A stretch of DNA of 64,000 nt from Halomarina halobia. Lineage in GTDB: Archaea > Halobacteriota > Halobacteria > Halobacteriales > Haloarculaceae. The stretch lies in contig NZ_CP119993.1 of the NCBI RefSeq assembly GCF_029338575.1, positions 682,001-746,000 on the forward strand, written 5' to 3'. Numbering within the stretch: the stretch's first letter is position 1; every line of letters starts with the position of its first letter. Both the position numbers and the translations under genes were made by a program. The notes beneath the pieces are model-generated. The model saw nothing but the letters and a program-made list of their open reading frames with translations, was not told the DNA's origin and did not search any database. Of this stretch, positions 25,325 to 33,456 are shown piece after piece.

Positions 25325-26589
25325 CCGATCGAGGGGGCGACGACCCGATACGGGTGCTCGCGATCTCGCAACTGTTCCCCCCGGAGTCGATGGGCGGCGC
25401 TCATCGGTGGCACAAGCTGGCCCGGCACCTCCCGGACGGGTTCGAGTGTCACGTGATCGCGCCGCCGCCGATCGTGCCGCTCGGCACGTTCGAGCGGAGC
25501 AACCGGCCGTGGCGACGCGAGACCGTCGACGGCGTCTCAGTCACGCGGCTCTGGACGTACCAGCCCGCCGGCGACGACGACTGGGCCGGCGTCGGCCGGA
25601 TCCTCAACTACCTGGTGTTCGCGCTCCTCGCCTCGCTGTACGTCGTCGTGAACTGGCGGCGCTACGACTGCGTGGTCACGTTCGTCGGGCCGCACTCGAC
25701 GCTCGTTCCCGGAATCGTCGCGAAGGCGCTCGGACGCGCCTGGATCGTCGACGTCGACGATCTGTGGATCGACAACGCGGTCGATCTCGGGTTCATCGAG
25801 CGCGACTCGGCGGTCCACCGGGCGGTCGAGGCGCTCGAACGGCGCGCGTTCGCGCTGGCCGACCACGTCGTCGTACTCACGCCGACGATGGCCGAACAGT
25901 ACGCCGCGAAGCACGACGCCCCCGACGACGACTTCACCCCGGTCCCGTACGGTATCGACCTCGACGAGTTCGCGACGACGACCGCGACGGCCGACGGAAC
26001 CGACCCCCTCGACGACCGACCCGTCGTCTACACGGGCAAGTTCGGACAGGCACAGGCGTTCGAACCGTTCTTCCGGGGCTTCGCCCGCCTCGACGGTGAC
26101 CGCGAACTGCTCGTCGTCGGGTTCGGCGACCGCCGCGACGAACTGGAGCGCCTCGCCCGCGACCTGGGGATCGAGGACCGCGTCTCGTTCGAGGGGCCGG
26201 TCCCGCGCGAGGAGATCCCGTCGATCCTTCGCTCGGCCGCGCTGAGCTGGGTGCCGCTCAAGACGGAGCACAGCCTCGACTACGCGCGGCCGACGAAACT
26301 CCTCGAGACGATGGCCGTCGGCACGCCCTACGTGGCGAGCCGAGTGACTGAGATCGAGGTCGTGACCGAGCGCTCGGGGGCCGGCGTCGCGGTCGACAAC
26401 GACCCGGCGGCGATCGCCGACGCGATGCGCGACGTGCTCGCCGACGACGCAGCGCGCGCCGAGATGGGTCGGCGCGGCGCGGCGTTCGTCTCCGAGCACC
26501 ACCGCTGGGAGACGCTCGGCGCGCGCGTCGGCGACGTGATCGCCGACGCGACGGGGGGTCGGTCCCGCCGCGCGACCACCGCACCGTGA
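25321..26589 (+). CDS. Glycosyltransferase family 4 protein
   Basis: A 422-residue GT-B glycosyltransferase. The N-terminus (LAISQLFPPESMGGAHRWHK) is a typical acceptor-domain start, and a hydrophobic segment at about 97-113 suggests membrane association. The C-terminal domain shows RPVVYTGKFGQAQAFEPFFR, RVSFEGPVPREEIPSILRSA and ARPTKLLETMAVGTPYVASR, the donor-binding end. It is the last gene of the epimerase-dehydrogenase-GT operon, so it may use the uronic acid made by the previous enzyme; this is inference from order. Full high-GC codon use contrasts with the first half of the cluster. Confidence 0.88.
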   Translation: MTDRGGDDPIRVLAISQLFPPESMGGAHRWHKLARHLPDGFECHVIAPPPIVPLGTFERSNRPWRRETVDGVSVTRLWTYQPAGDDDWAGVGRILNYLVFALLASLYVVVNWRRYDCVVTFVGPHSTLVPGIVAKALGRAWIVDVDDLWIDNAVDLGFIERDSAVHRAVEALERRAFALADHVVVLTPTMAEQYAAKHDAPDDDFTPVPYGIDLDEFATTTATADGTDPLDDRPVVYTGKFGQAQAFEPFFRGFARLDGDRELLVVGFGDRRDELERLARDLGIEDRVSFEGPVPREEIPSILRSAALSWVPLKTEHSLDYARPTKLLETMAVGTPYVASRVTEIEVVTERSGAGVAVDNDPAAIADAMRDVLADDAARAEMGRRGAAFVSEHHRWETLGARVGDVIADATGGRSRRATTAP

Positions 26590-26718
26590 CCCGACGTCGT
26601 ACCCGCCGATCGGAACGCGACCGTGGTAGCTGTCGGTTTCCGGGTACAGTGAGGGTACCTTGCGAGGGTACGCACAACAGTCGAGTGGCCCGGGCGAGTG
26701 ACCCCACCTAGACGCCAC

Positions 26719-27222
26719 ATGAGCGACCGACCCGCCAGCGAAGGTCCGGCGCCCGACGGCGAGCGGACGCGGCGGGCGCTTCTCGCCGCGGGGATCTTCG
26801 GCTTCGGCTTCAGCGGCTTGATCGACGTCGTCGTCCTCCACCACGTCCTCCAGCTTCACCACCTGGTGTCGGGGATCTACCCGACGTCGACGGTGGCGGG
26901 GTTGCGCACGAACGTCCGCGCGGACGGCCTCTTCTCCGTCGCGACGCTCGTGATCGCGAGCGTCGGCGCTGGACTCCTCTGGCGCGCGGAGCGACGCGCG
27001 AGCGCACCGCTTGCGCTGCGCCCGATCGCCGGAGCCGCGGTGATCGGCCTCGGCCTCTTCGACCTGTTCGACGTGGTCGTCAACCACACCCTGCTGGGTC
27101 TCCACCACGCGACGGACGGTCCGGGGTACTACGACCCCCACTGGGCGGTGATCAGCCTGCTTATCGTCGGCGCGGGCGCGTACGTCTACTGGACGGGGCG
27201 CTCGGGAGCCGAGTCGAGGTGA
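26719..27222 (+). CDS. DUF2243 family membrane protein
   Basis: A 167-residue protein with four hydrophobic segments. The first carries histidine-rich GLIDVVVLHHVLQLHHLVSG, and the third LFDLFDVVVNHTLLGLHHAT, the duplicated His pattern that defines DUF2243. These membrane histidines could bind a metal or haem; the family's role is not established. I start it at ATG 26719; an in-frame GTG at 26698 is possible. Two small membrane-protein genes follow in the same direction. Confidence 0.85.
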   Translation: MSDRPASEGPAPDGERTRRALLAAGIFGFGFSGLIDVVVLHHVLQLHHLVSGIYPTSTVAGLRTNVRADGLFSVATLVIASVGAGLLWRAERRASAPLALRPIAGAAVIGLGLFDLFDVVVNHTLLGLHHATDGPGYYDPHWAVISLLIVGAGAYVYWTGRSGAESR

Positions 27223-27228
27223 TCGAGC

Positions 27229-27399
27229 GTGATTCCGCTCCTCGCCGTTCCCCTGCACGGGGGCGGCGCGTCACCGATCGGGCCGTACCCCCACTGGCTA
27301 GTGCTGATCGCGGCGGTGATCGGCGTCTGGCTACTGACCGCGGGCGGCGTACCGACGGTCGACGTTGTCCTGTCGACGGTCCTCGAACGGCGGGAGTGA
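27229..27399 (+). CDS. Small membrane protein downstream of the DUF2243 gene
   Basis: A 56-codon frame from GTG 27229, six bases after the DUF2243 stop. The product has a short exported-looking start (IPLLAVPLHGGGASPIGPYP) and one membrane segment (HWLVLIAAVIGVWLLTAGGV), ending VLSTVLERRE. The tight spacing suggests one transcript. There is no known family. The GTG start and small size keep confidence moderate. Confidence 0.5.
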   Translation: MIPLLAVPLHGGGASPIGPYPHWLVLIAAVIGVWLLTAGGVPTVDVVLSTVLERRE

Positions 27400-27540
27400 A
27401 GCGTCACCGCGCGTCGTCGGTCCGCGCGTTCCCTATACACAGGGACCGCATCGCAAACAGTTTCGAAATAGTTATAACATCGAGGGCGGAACTTCCGGGA
27501 ATTTAAAATTAACCAGCCACTCGTATAATTTAATAAGATA

Positions 27541-27552
27541 ATTTTATTTTTG
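27541..27552 (+). promoter_or_regulatory. TATA-like box of the small gene at 27574
   Basis: ATTTTATTTTT lies 22-33 bases before the ATG at 27574, in a conspicuously AT-rich stretch (27465-27555). This spacing fits a leaderless haloarchaeal transcript. Upstream TTTAATAAG may extend the element. Confidence 0.45.
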
Positions 27553-27573
27553 TAGTGCCGATGTAGAAGGTGT

Positions 27574-27723
27574 ATGTCGGAGAAGAGAACCGGCGATTCC
27601 GCGGTCGCAACGTACCTGGCAGAGCACCCCAAGATGACCGGCGTCCTGTTCACGACGCTCCTTCTCCTCACGCAGGCGCAGGCCGTCGTCGCGGCGCACG
27701 GGAGCTCGACCACCGGCCCGTGA
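27574..27723 (+). CDS. Small hydrophobic haloarchaeal protein (DUF7503-like)
   Basis: A 49-codon gene with a strong own promoter. The product is charged at first (MSEKRTGDSAVATYLAEHPK), then forms one hydrophobic segment (MTGVLFTTLLLLTQAQAVVA) and ends AAHGSSTTGP. This pattern (YLAEHPKMTGVLF..LL) is one I remember from a widespread set of tiny haloarchaeal proteins labelled DUF7503. The hydrophobic part followed by AxA could be a signal peptide releasing a 10-residue peptide, or a membrane anchor. Function is unknown. Confidence 0.7.
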   Translation: MSEKRTGDSAVATYLAEHPKMTGVLFTTLLLLTQAQAVVAAHGSSTTGP

Positions 27724-27773
27724 ATATCGTGGTCGTTTCCCCATAACGGTACTACCCCCACGAAGCGGATCAC

Positions 27774-29909
27774 TCATTCTCGGTTCAGTACGTCGTCTAT
27801 TCCCCCGTTTAGCAGTCGGTCGCTCCAGTAGAGCACACCCTCATACATGACGGGGAAGCGCTCGAGCGCCAGAAACTCCTCGAGCTCGGAGTGCGTGACG
27901 ACGAACTCCGAGATCCTACCGGAATTGAGGTACCGACGCTCGTTCTGGGCGATGTACGGTGTATACAGCGTGCCAAGCGGGACACGCGGCGTCGGATACC
28001 CCCAGAGAGCCACCGCGTATCGGTCGGCTGCCACCCGGGTCAGGTCCATAGATATCGGCGTTCCCGCCCGATTGTCCGTCAGCGCGAGTTGCGCGTCCCC
28101 GACGACGCCGTACTGCTGGCCGGTGACGGTGGTCCGACCGACGATGTCGAGCACGCCCGCGAGCGAGAAGCCGGAATTGAGTAGCCGCGCGGTGGTGCGG
28201 CCGATCCGCGTGGCCGGTTCGTTCCCCACCTTCGAGGCGGTCACGACGCCGGCGATCGCCCCCGCCCGCACGAGGCGCATGCCCTGTTCGTAGGAGTTGC
28301 AGGCGTTGAGGACGAACGCGCGCGTGCCGACGGCGTCGAGCGTCCCCGTATCGAGGAACCCGTCCGCGCACTGCACGCCCTCGGCGTCGACGTGCCCGAC
28401 GTAGTGGACGAAGTCCAGTTCGGTCGCGAACAGATCGGCCAGCTCCTCGCGCGTGAGGTCCTCGTAGAGGGCGACGTCGAACTCGACCAGTTCGCGGAGA
28501 CCGTAGTACTCGCTGACGTCGTTCTCCGCTCGCATCTCCGGGGAGTTCGAGACGACCGCGACCCGGATGCTTCCGCTCGGCTTCGCCGCCAGCCGCCGTT
28601 TGCACGCGGCGATCGTCGGCTTCGAGGCGGCCAGCGGGTACCCGTCGCCGATCCAGGTGTGTTCTATCGTCTCGGAGGGGGGTACGCCGATGACGCGCTC
28701 GGCCATGTCGTCGTCCCGATTCCGTCGCGTGGGTTCCGCCCTGCCGCTCTCGCGCCACACGTTCGACTCCGCGACGGACCGGCCCCCGGATCGGAAGAAG
28801 TCGGCGAGGACCACCGGCGTCTCGGCCTCCGTGGGACGACGCGTCGGCGGACACCGGACGAGCGCGAGGTCCGCCGCGAGAAACGGGAGGTACTCGACGT
28901 GGTCGGCCCTGGGAGCGACGTCCGCGGTCTGTTTCCACGTCGGGATCTCGTCGGCGACCGCGTCGAACGGGACGTCGAGGTACGCCGCGAGGCGATTCCC
29001 GGCGGATCGGTCATAGAGGTCGGCGAAGTCCAGGTCGAGGCGTTCCTCGAGACGTTCGCGAACGTTCAGCTCGACCGGGTAGTACCCTTCGGTGCGCGTC
29101 ACGCAGTCGAGGAGGAACACCTGCTTCAGCGTCCGGTGGACGGCCGTCTCGTACCCGCGCTCCGAGTCGAGTTCGTGGACGGAGTCGTCGAGCAGCAGGC
29201 GGGGAGCGTCCCCCGGTCTCACCTCCGCGTCGAGGTAGTAGGCGAGCGACGCGGCCGGGAAGACGTACTCGTACTCCGGCGGGAGTTCGAGCGTCGTGGT
29301 GTGTTCCCGGTCGCGGAGCGACGACGGCCGGTCGAAGCGATCGCCGAACTCGATGAGGGGCGGATGTCCGCGAAGCGAGGGCCACGACCGTTCCGCCGAG
29401 GTGGTCTTGAGCGCCGACCCGAGCGTCGACAGCGCCCGCATCACGTCGATCGGATCCTCCGTCGTCGTGACGGTCGCCGCGGGGTACTCGTGGCGCGACC
29501 GAACGCCCAGCCGAACGTGGTCGGTGTCGAGGGCCTCGATGACGCGTTCGCCGCCGTCGTCGGTGATGACGAGCCGACCCTCGACGTGGAGGTACGTCAC
29601 GATGCTCAGCGAGGTGATCTCGACGGTGTACGACCCGCACTCGGTCTCGGCGCGCTTTCTGTTCGCCGCTTCGACCACGACGTCGGCGTCGGCGTTCCGG
29701 ACGATCACGTTGACGAGGTGCGGAACGCGAACTTCGGTCGCGTCGAGACGGACCGCGCGGTCGACCGGGAAGGTGAAGTGATCGGTCGAACACGACTCGA
29801 TCGCGGCTCTCGACGGGAGGCGGAGCTGCGTCTGCACGCCCTGAATGTCGTCGATGATTCGTACGCCGTACGGGTCTTCCGTCTCGGTGATCGTTAGCGC
29901 GTCCTTCAT
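27774..29909 (-). CDS. CHAT-domain (caspase-like) protein
   Basis: A 711-residue protein. The C-terminal region (about 440-620) has CHAT protease features: a histidine motif DFVHYVGHVDAEG (H506) and the cysteine strand FVLNACNSYEQG (C537), followed by GAIAGVVTASKVGNEPATRI. His-Cys spacing of about 31 fits CHAT/caspase-fold peptidases. The N-terminal 400 residues (LRLPSRAAIESCSTDHFTFP) form an all-beta-looking haloarchaeal domain with no recognised name. It has no signal peptide or membrane segment, so it acts in the cytoplasm. The partner gene ends 12 bases upstream. A regulated protease in stress or defence signalling is possible, but this is inference; target unknown. Confidence 0.75.
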   Translation of the reverse strand: MKDALTITETEDPYGVRIIDDIQGVQTQLRLPSRAAIESCSTDHFTFPVDRAVRLDATEVRVPHLVNVIVRNADADVVVEAANRKRAETECGSYTVEITSLSIVTYLHVEGRLVITDDGGERVIEALDTDHVRLGVRSRHEYPAATVTTTEDPIDVMRALSTLGSALKTTSAERSWPSLRGHPPLIEFGDRFDRPSSLRDREHTTTLELPPEYEYVFPAASLAYYLDAEVRPGDAPRLLLDDSVHELDSERGYETAVHRTLKQVFLLDCVTRTEGYYPVELNVRERLEERLDLDFADLYDRSAGNRLAAYLDVPFDAVADEIPTWKQTADVAPRADHVEYLPFLAADLALVRCPPTRRPTEAETPVVLADFFRSGGRSVAESNVWRESGRAEPTRRNRDDDMAERVIGVPPSETIEHTWIGDGYPLAASKPTIAACKRRLAAKPSGSIRVAVVSNSPEMRAENDVSEYYGLRELVEFDVALYEDLTREELADLFATELDFVHYVGHVDAEGVQCADGFLDTGTLDAVGTRAFVLNACNSYEQGMRLVRAGAIAGVVTASKVGNEPATRIGRTTARLLNSGFSLAGVLDIVGRTTVTGQQYGVVGDAQLALTDNRAGTPISMDLTRVAADRYAVALWGYPTPRVPLGTLYTPYIAQNERRYLNSGRISEFVVTHSELEEFLALERFPVMYEGVLYWSDRLLNGGIDDVLNRE

Positions 29910-29921
29910 GAGATCGTCGCC

Positions 29922-30650
29922 TCAGAGTCGCATCCACGTCGTCCGCTCGTCGACGGCCGGGAGGTACCACCGGTGCTCCGGGGGCAGCGGGTCGGAAATT
30001 CGAAGATCGATGCGGACGTCGAAGTGCGGGAGGAGGGCGGCGATCCGGTCGTCGTCGTGGGAGAGCGGAGCGTGCACGTGGAAGATACCGTTCGCGGCGT
30101 GAACGGGGCTCTCGACCGTTCGGACGAACTCGATCACCTCGTCGACGCCGCTGTCGAGGAACGCACCGACCGACGTCACGCCGACGCGGAGGACGCCCGG
30201 CGACAGGTGATTGTGCCCGGCGACCTTCAGGACTGCCTCCGTGAGCGCGGCGCGAAGCGCGTCCGACTCGGCGATCTCGGAGGACGTCGCTCGCGTCTGT
30301 TGGCGCTCGGACGCGACCGGGGCTGCCTCGATTCCGTCGGCCGTTGCCCTCGTCCGTGCAGCATCGGGGTGTGACACGACGACCGCGCGACGGTCGGACT
30401 GGAGGTCGACGGGGAAATACGCGCTCGGGGCGAGCGAGGCGGTGCTCGTGCGGCCGAGGATCCGCCACCGGTCCGCCTCCGTCGAGCCGAAGAGCCGCCG
30501 CGTCATCTCCGCGCGGACGGCGTCTCCCACCACGCCGCAGACGAGCACCGAACAACCCTCGCGCTTGAGTCGCTTGAGCGTCGCCGAGAGGGGCGACGCT
30601 CCCCGGCGTTCGGGAAACCCGAGATCGGATGGTCTGTCGGCCGAGGGCAT
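29922..30650 (-). CDS. DUF7504-like protein, partner of the CHAT protein
   Basis: A 242-residue protein. Near its start LKRLKREGCSVLVCGVVGDA followed by RAEMTRRLFG looks like the N-terminal strand-loop-helix of a P-loop-like fold, but without a proper Walker A lysine. The middle (PVASERQQTRATSSEIAESD) is a polar linker, and the C-terminal half (LRVGVTSVGAFLDSGVDEVI, NGIFHVHAPLSHDDDRIAAL) resembles the haloarchaeal DUF7504 family, from memory. The ATG at 30650 sits 24-34 bases after a TATA box. It lies 12 bases before the CHAT gene, in one operon. Confidence 0.65.
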   Translation of the reverse strand: MPSADRPSDLGFPERRGASPLSATLKRLKREGCSVLVCGVVGDAVRAEMTRRLFGSTEADRWRILGRTSTASLAPSAYFPVDLQSDRRAVVVSHPDAARTRATADGIEAAPVASERQQTRATSSEIAESDALRAALTEAVLKVAGHNHLSPGVLRVGVTSVGAFLDSGVDEVIEFVRTVESPVHAANGIFHVHAPLSHDDDRIAALLPHFDVRIDLRISDPLPPEHRWYLPAVDERTTWMRL

Positions 30651-30673
30651 TCTACTGATAACGTGGGCGGCAG

Positions 30674-30684
30674 TAATACATAAA
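30674..30684 (-). promoter_or_regulatory. TATA box of the CHAT operon
   Basis: On the minus strand TTTATGTATTA lies 24-34 bases before the ATG at 30650, consistent with a leaderless transcript covering both genes. The surrounding 40 bases are AT-rich, unlike the flanks. Confidence 0.5.
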
Positions 30685-30813
30685 CAATATGTAGAAATTC
30701 GTTCATTGTCGGCCGGTTCTCGGGGTCGCACTCGGCGGGAACGGGAGTCACTACCCGCATCTGCCGGCCGGTGGCCCCTGAAGGTTCATTACCGTCTACC
30801 CTGATGGGCAGGT

Positions 30814-31590
30814 ATGGTGACGGAGGAACCGGGGGAGCGCGTCGCGACCGTTCACACGGCGTTCGAGATCGTCTCGTACGTGCAGGAGTCACGGGGAGCG
30901 CGGCTCACGGACGTCGCCGCCCATCTCGACATCGCGAAGAGCACCGCACACCGGCACATACGGTACCTCGAATCCCAGGGATACCTCGTCGAGACGGACG
31001 GCGAGTATCACGTCGGACTGCGGTTTCTCGACCACGGAATCCACGCCCGCGAGCGGATCGAGTGGATCGAACTCGCCGAGACGCGCACGGCGACGCTCGC
31101 CGACGAAACCGGAGAGTTGTGTAACTTCATGGTCGAACAGAACGGATGGTGCTACATCCTCTGTCGCGAGAAGGGACCGTCGGCGGTCGAGACGGGCTCG
31201 AGGATTGGCAAGCCGCTGTACCTCCACACGACCGCCGGTGGCAAGGCGATCCTCTCGTGTCTCCCCGAGCGGCGGGTTCGACGCATCGTGCGGCAACGCG
31301 GGCTGCCGAAGCACACCGAAACCACCGTCGAAGATACCGACCAACTGCTGGCCGACCTCGCGACGGTCCGCGAGCGCGGTTACGCGGTAAACGACGAGGA
31401 ACACATTCCCGGCCTGATGGCGCTCGGCGCACCCGTGATCGGCGCGGGCGACGTGGTCCTTGGGGCGCTCTGCATCTCCGGTCCGTCGAATCGGCTCGGG
31501 GACCGTCGGACGGCCGACCTCGCCCAGCAGCTCCTGGGAGCGGTCAACGAACTCGAACTAAACATCAAGTACACCCGTCCGCATCGGTAG
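30814..31590 (+). CDS. IclR family transcriptional regulator
   Basis: A 258-residue regulator. Residues 1-70 form the winged helix (VQESRGARLTDVAAHLDIAK, STAHRHIRYLESQGYLVE). The C-terminal IclR effector domain has the typical GSRIGKPLYLHTTAGGKAIL, followed by AVNDEEHIPGLMALGAPVIG, where a small ligand binds. The catabolic operon that ends at 32038 points towards it from the other side, with one small gene between, so it is the likely regulator of that operon. Effector unknown. Confidence 0.9.
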   Translation: MVTEEPGERVATVHTAFEIVSYVQESRGARLTDVAAHLDIAKSTAHRHIRYLESQGYLVETDGEYHVGLRFLDHGIHARERIEWIELAETRTATLADETGELCNFMVEQNGWCYILCREKGPSAVETGSRIGKPLYLHTTAGGKAILSCLPERRVRRIVRQRGLPKHTETTVEDTDQLLADLATVRERGYAVNDEEHIPGLMALGAPVIGAGDVVLGALCISGPSNRLGDRRTADLAQQLLGAVNELELNIKYTRPHR

Positions 31591-31630
31591 GGGCGATGTG
31601 TTCCGGCACCGATCTCACAGAGGGAGAACG

Positions 31631-32044
31631 ATGACCGACCGATCACACGCCGATTCGCGTCGTCCGTCCGAGCGGTGCGACCCCCTCGGTTCCGATAACG
31701 CCGAGGTCGAGGACGTTCCACCGTGGTGGCGGGCCGCCATCCGGGAACACGAGCGCTACGACCTCGGACCGTACCTCCCCCCGCGGTTCAGCGACGGCGT
31801 CCTCCTCGAACCGGAGATCGAGCGCCTGGAGGACGAACACGGCGTCGAGATAACGATCATGGGAGTAAACGTCAGGGTCGGTGATAGCTGGACGGTGTTC
31901 CTCGACGGGGAGCCCGCCTTCGAGACCGACCGCCGTCGGACCCCCGAGGGATACACTCTCTTCGAACTGTCGTCCACCCGGTTCGCGGAGCAGGTGCGAA
32001 CCGAACTCGACGCAGACGACCGACCCGACAGCCGAGGTCAGTAG
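31631..32044 (+). CDS. Hypothetical acidic protein between the IclR gene and the catabolic operon
   Basis: A 137-residue acidic protein starting at the ATG at 31631, preceded by GGGAGAACG, which may act as a ribosome-binding site. Visible parts are VPPWWRAAIREHERYDLGPY and LEDEHGVEITIMGVNVRVGD, with no known motif. The strand pattern in the second half (VGDSWTVFLDGEPAFETDRR) suggests a small beta domain. It follows the IclR gene by 40 bases and may share its transcript. Its end overlaps the end of the reductase gene by 7 bases in convergent orientation. Confidence 0.7.
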   Translation: MTDRSHADSRRPSERCDPLGSDNAEVEDVPPWWRAAIREHERYDLGPYLPPRFSDGVLLEPEIERLEDEHGVEITIMGVNVRVGDSWTVFLDGEPAFETDRRRTPEGYTLFELSSTRFAEQVRTELDADDRPDSRGQ

Positions 32045-32964
32045 CTGTGTTCCTTGCCCTTCACGAGCGCCGTCGCCATCCGATTGTACGGCGTGTCGAC
32101 GCCGACTTCCTCACCGTACTCGACGATCGCACCGTTGATGTGGTCGATCTCCGTCCGCCGCCCGAGGGTGACGTCCTCGAGCATCGATGACGTCGTATCG
32201 TAGTTGATACGACACGTTCGGTGGGTCTCGGCCACGGGATCGTCGAGGAGGATCTCGATGCCCTTCGCCCGCGCGACTGCCGCGGCCTCGGTCACCAGCG
32301 TCTCCATGACGTGGGCGGGCTCTTCGAGTTCGCTCAGTGGACCGTCGAGGAGCCCGGTGAGCGCGGCGACCGGCTTGATCCCGACGCTCACGAACTGCTT
32401 GCTCCAGATGTGGGGTTCGGGATCGTCGACGACCGTCGTTCGGAGGTCCGCCGCGTTCAGCATTCGAGCGATGCGCTCCGCCGCGGAACGGTCGACGCCC
32501 CCGAGTTTCGTCTCCCCCCATCCGGTGTGGAGCAGGTGACCGGGACCCTCCGTGCTCGAGCCCATCGTGGTCGCCCCCCCGAGGAGCCGCTCCTCCGCCA
32601 CGAACTCGCGGATCGTATCCATGTTCGTGAGGCCGTTCTGGAGAGTCACGACGAGAGTACCTTCGTCGTGGAGAGTCGCGGCGTCGCGCAGCGCCTCACG
32701 GGTGTGGTGGCTCTTGACGAAGACGAACAGGACGTCGACCGGACCGACCGAATCCGGATCGGTCGTCGCCGGGACCGTCACCCTGAGGTCGTCCCTGTCG
32801 GGACGCTCGATCAACAGTCCCTCGGCGTTGATCGCGGCCACGTGGTCCTCCCAGACGTCGACGAGGGTGACGTCCGCGCCGTCGGCCGCGAGGTACCCCC
32901 CGAACAGCCCGCCGAGCGCGCCCGCACCGAGGATTCCGACCCTCACGCGTCGGATCCCCTCCAC
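32038..32964 (-). CDS. 2-dehydropantoate 2-reductase family protein (PanE/ApbA)
   Basis: A 308-residue NAD(P)-dependent 2-oxoacid reductase. The Rossmann motif is GILGAGALGGLFGGYLA at the N-terminus. The middle part (VLFVFVKSHHTREAL, TLQNGLTNMDTIREFV, GATTMGSSTEGPGHLLHTG) and the C-terminal ApbA_C domain (ILLDDPVAETHRTCRINYDT, RRTEIDHINGAIVEYGEEVG) match the family. In the biosynthetic pathway it would make pantoate, but as the last gene of a catabolic operon a reductase for another 2-oxo or 3-hydroxy acid is more likely. It ends in a 7-base overlap with the convergent gene. Confidence 0.85.
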   Translation of the reverse strand: MEGIRRVRVGILGAGALGGLFGGYLAADGADVTLVDVWEDHVAAINAEGLLIERPDRDDLRVTVPATTDPDSVGPVDVLFVFVKSHHTREALRDAATLHDEGTLVVTLQNGLTNMDTIREFVAEERLLGGATTMGSSTEGPGHLLHTGWGETKLGGVDRSAAERIARMLNAADLRTTVVDDPEPHIWSKQFVSVGIKPVAALTGLLDGPLSELEEPAHVMETLVTEAAAVARAKGIEILLDDPVAETHRTCRINYDTTSSMLEDVTLGRRTEIDHINGAIVEYGEEVGVDTPYNRMATALVKGKEHSY

Positions 32965-33057
32965 TCGGCACGGATTCCGGTACGCGGACCGTCCGCGCTC
33001 CTGTCCGGCGAATCGCGGTGCGACGACCCGCGCGCTCCGTTCCGTCGCGCCGTGACC

Positions 33058-33447
33058 TCACACACGGACGTACACCTCTCCGTCGTCGAGTTCGGTCTCG
33101 TACGTCGGGATGCGGTACCTGCTGTGGGAGAGGTGTCGCCCCGTCTTGATCTCGAACTCCCAGCCGTGCCAGGGACACGAGACGATCTCACCCTCACACT
33201 CGTAGGTCAACTCCCAGTTCTCGTCCATCGAGAGCGTTCCGTCGACGAGCCCCTCGCAGAGGGGACCCCCCTGGTGGGTGCAGTAGTTGAGGAGGGCGTG
33301 AAACTCGTCTCCGATTCTGAACACCGCGATCTCCCGTCCCTCGATCTCGATGATCGCGCGCTCGCCGTCCTCGAGGGCGGCCGCGGCGATGACGTGGTGT
33401 CGTTTGCCGTGCGATCGTTCCGTGTCGTCAGCGTCTTTCGTCGTCAT
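33058..33447 (-). CDS. Rieske [2Fe-2S] domain protein
   Basis: A 129-residue ferredoxin-like protein. The cluster ligands are C56/H58 in NYCTHQGGPLCEG and C91/H94 in SCPWHGWEFE. The loop between them is 32 residues, longer than the usual 15-17, with an inserted LSMDENWELTYECEG. It has no signal or membrane segment, so it would be cytoplasmic. It lies between an amidohydrolase and a reductase gene in a catabolic operon, and would feed electrons to an oxygenase, but no oxygenase alpha subunit is in the window. ATG 33447 is chosen; a GTG at 33456 directly after the preceding stop is possible. Confidence 0.85.
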   Translation of the reverse strand: MTTKDADDTERSHGKRHHVIAAAALEDGERAIIEIEGREIAVFRIGDEFHALLNYCTHQGGPLCEGLVDGTLSMDENWELTYECEGEIVSCPWHGWEFEIKTGRHLSHSRYRIPTYETELDDGEVYVRV

Positions 33448-33456
33448 CGTGATCAC

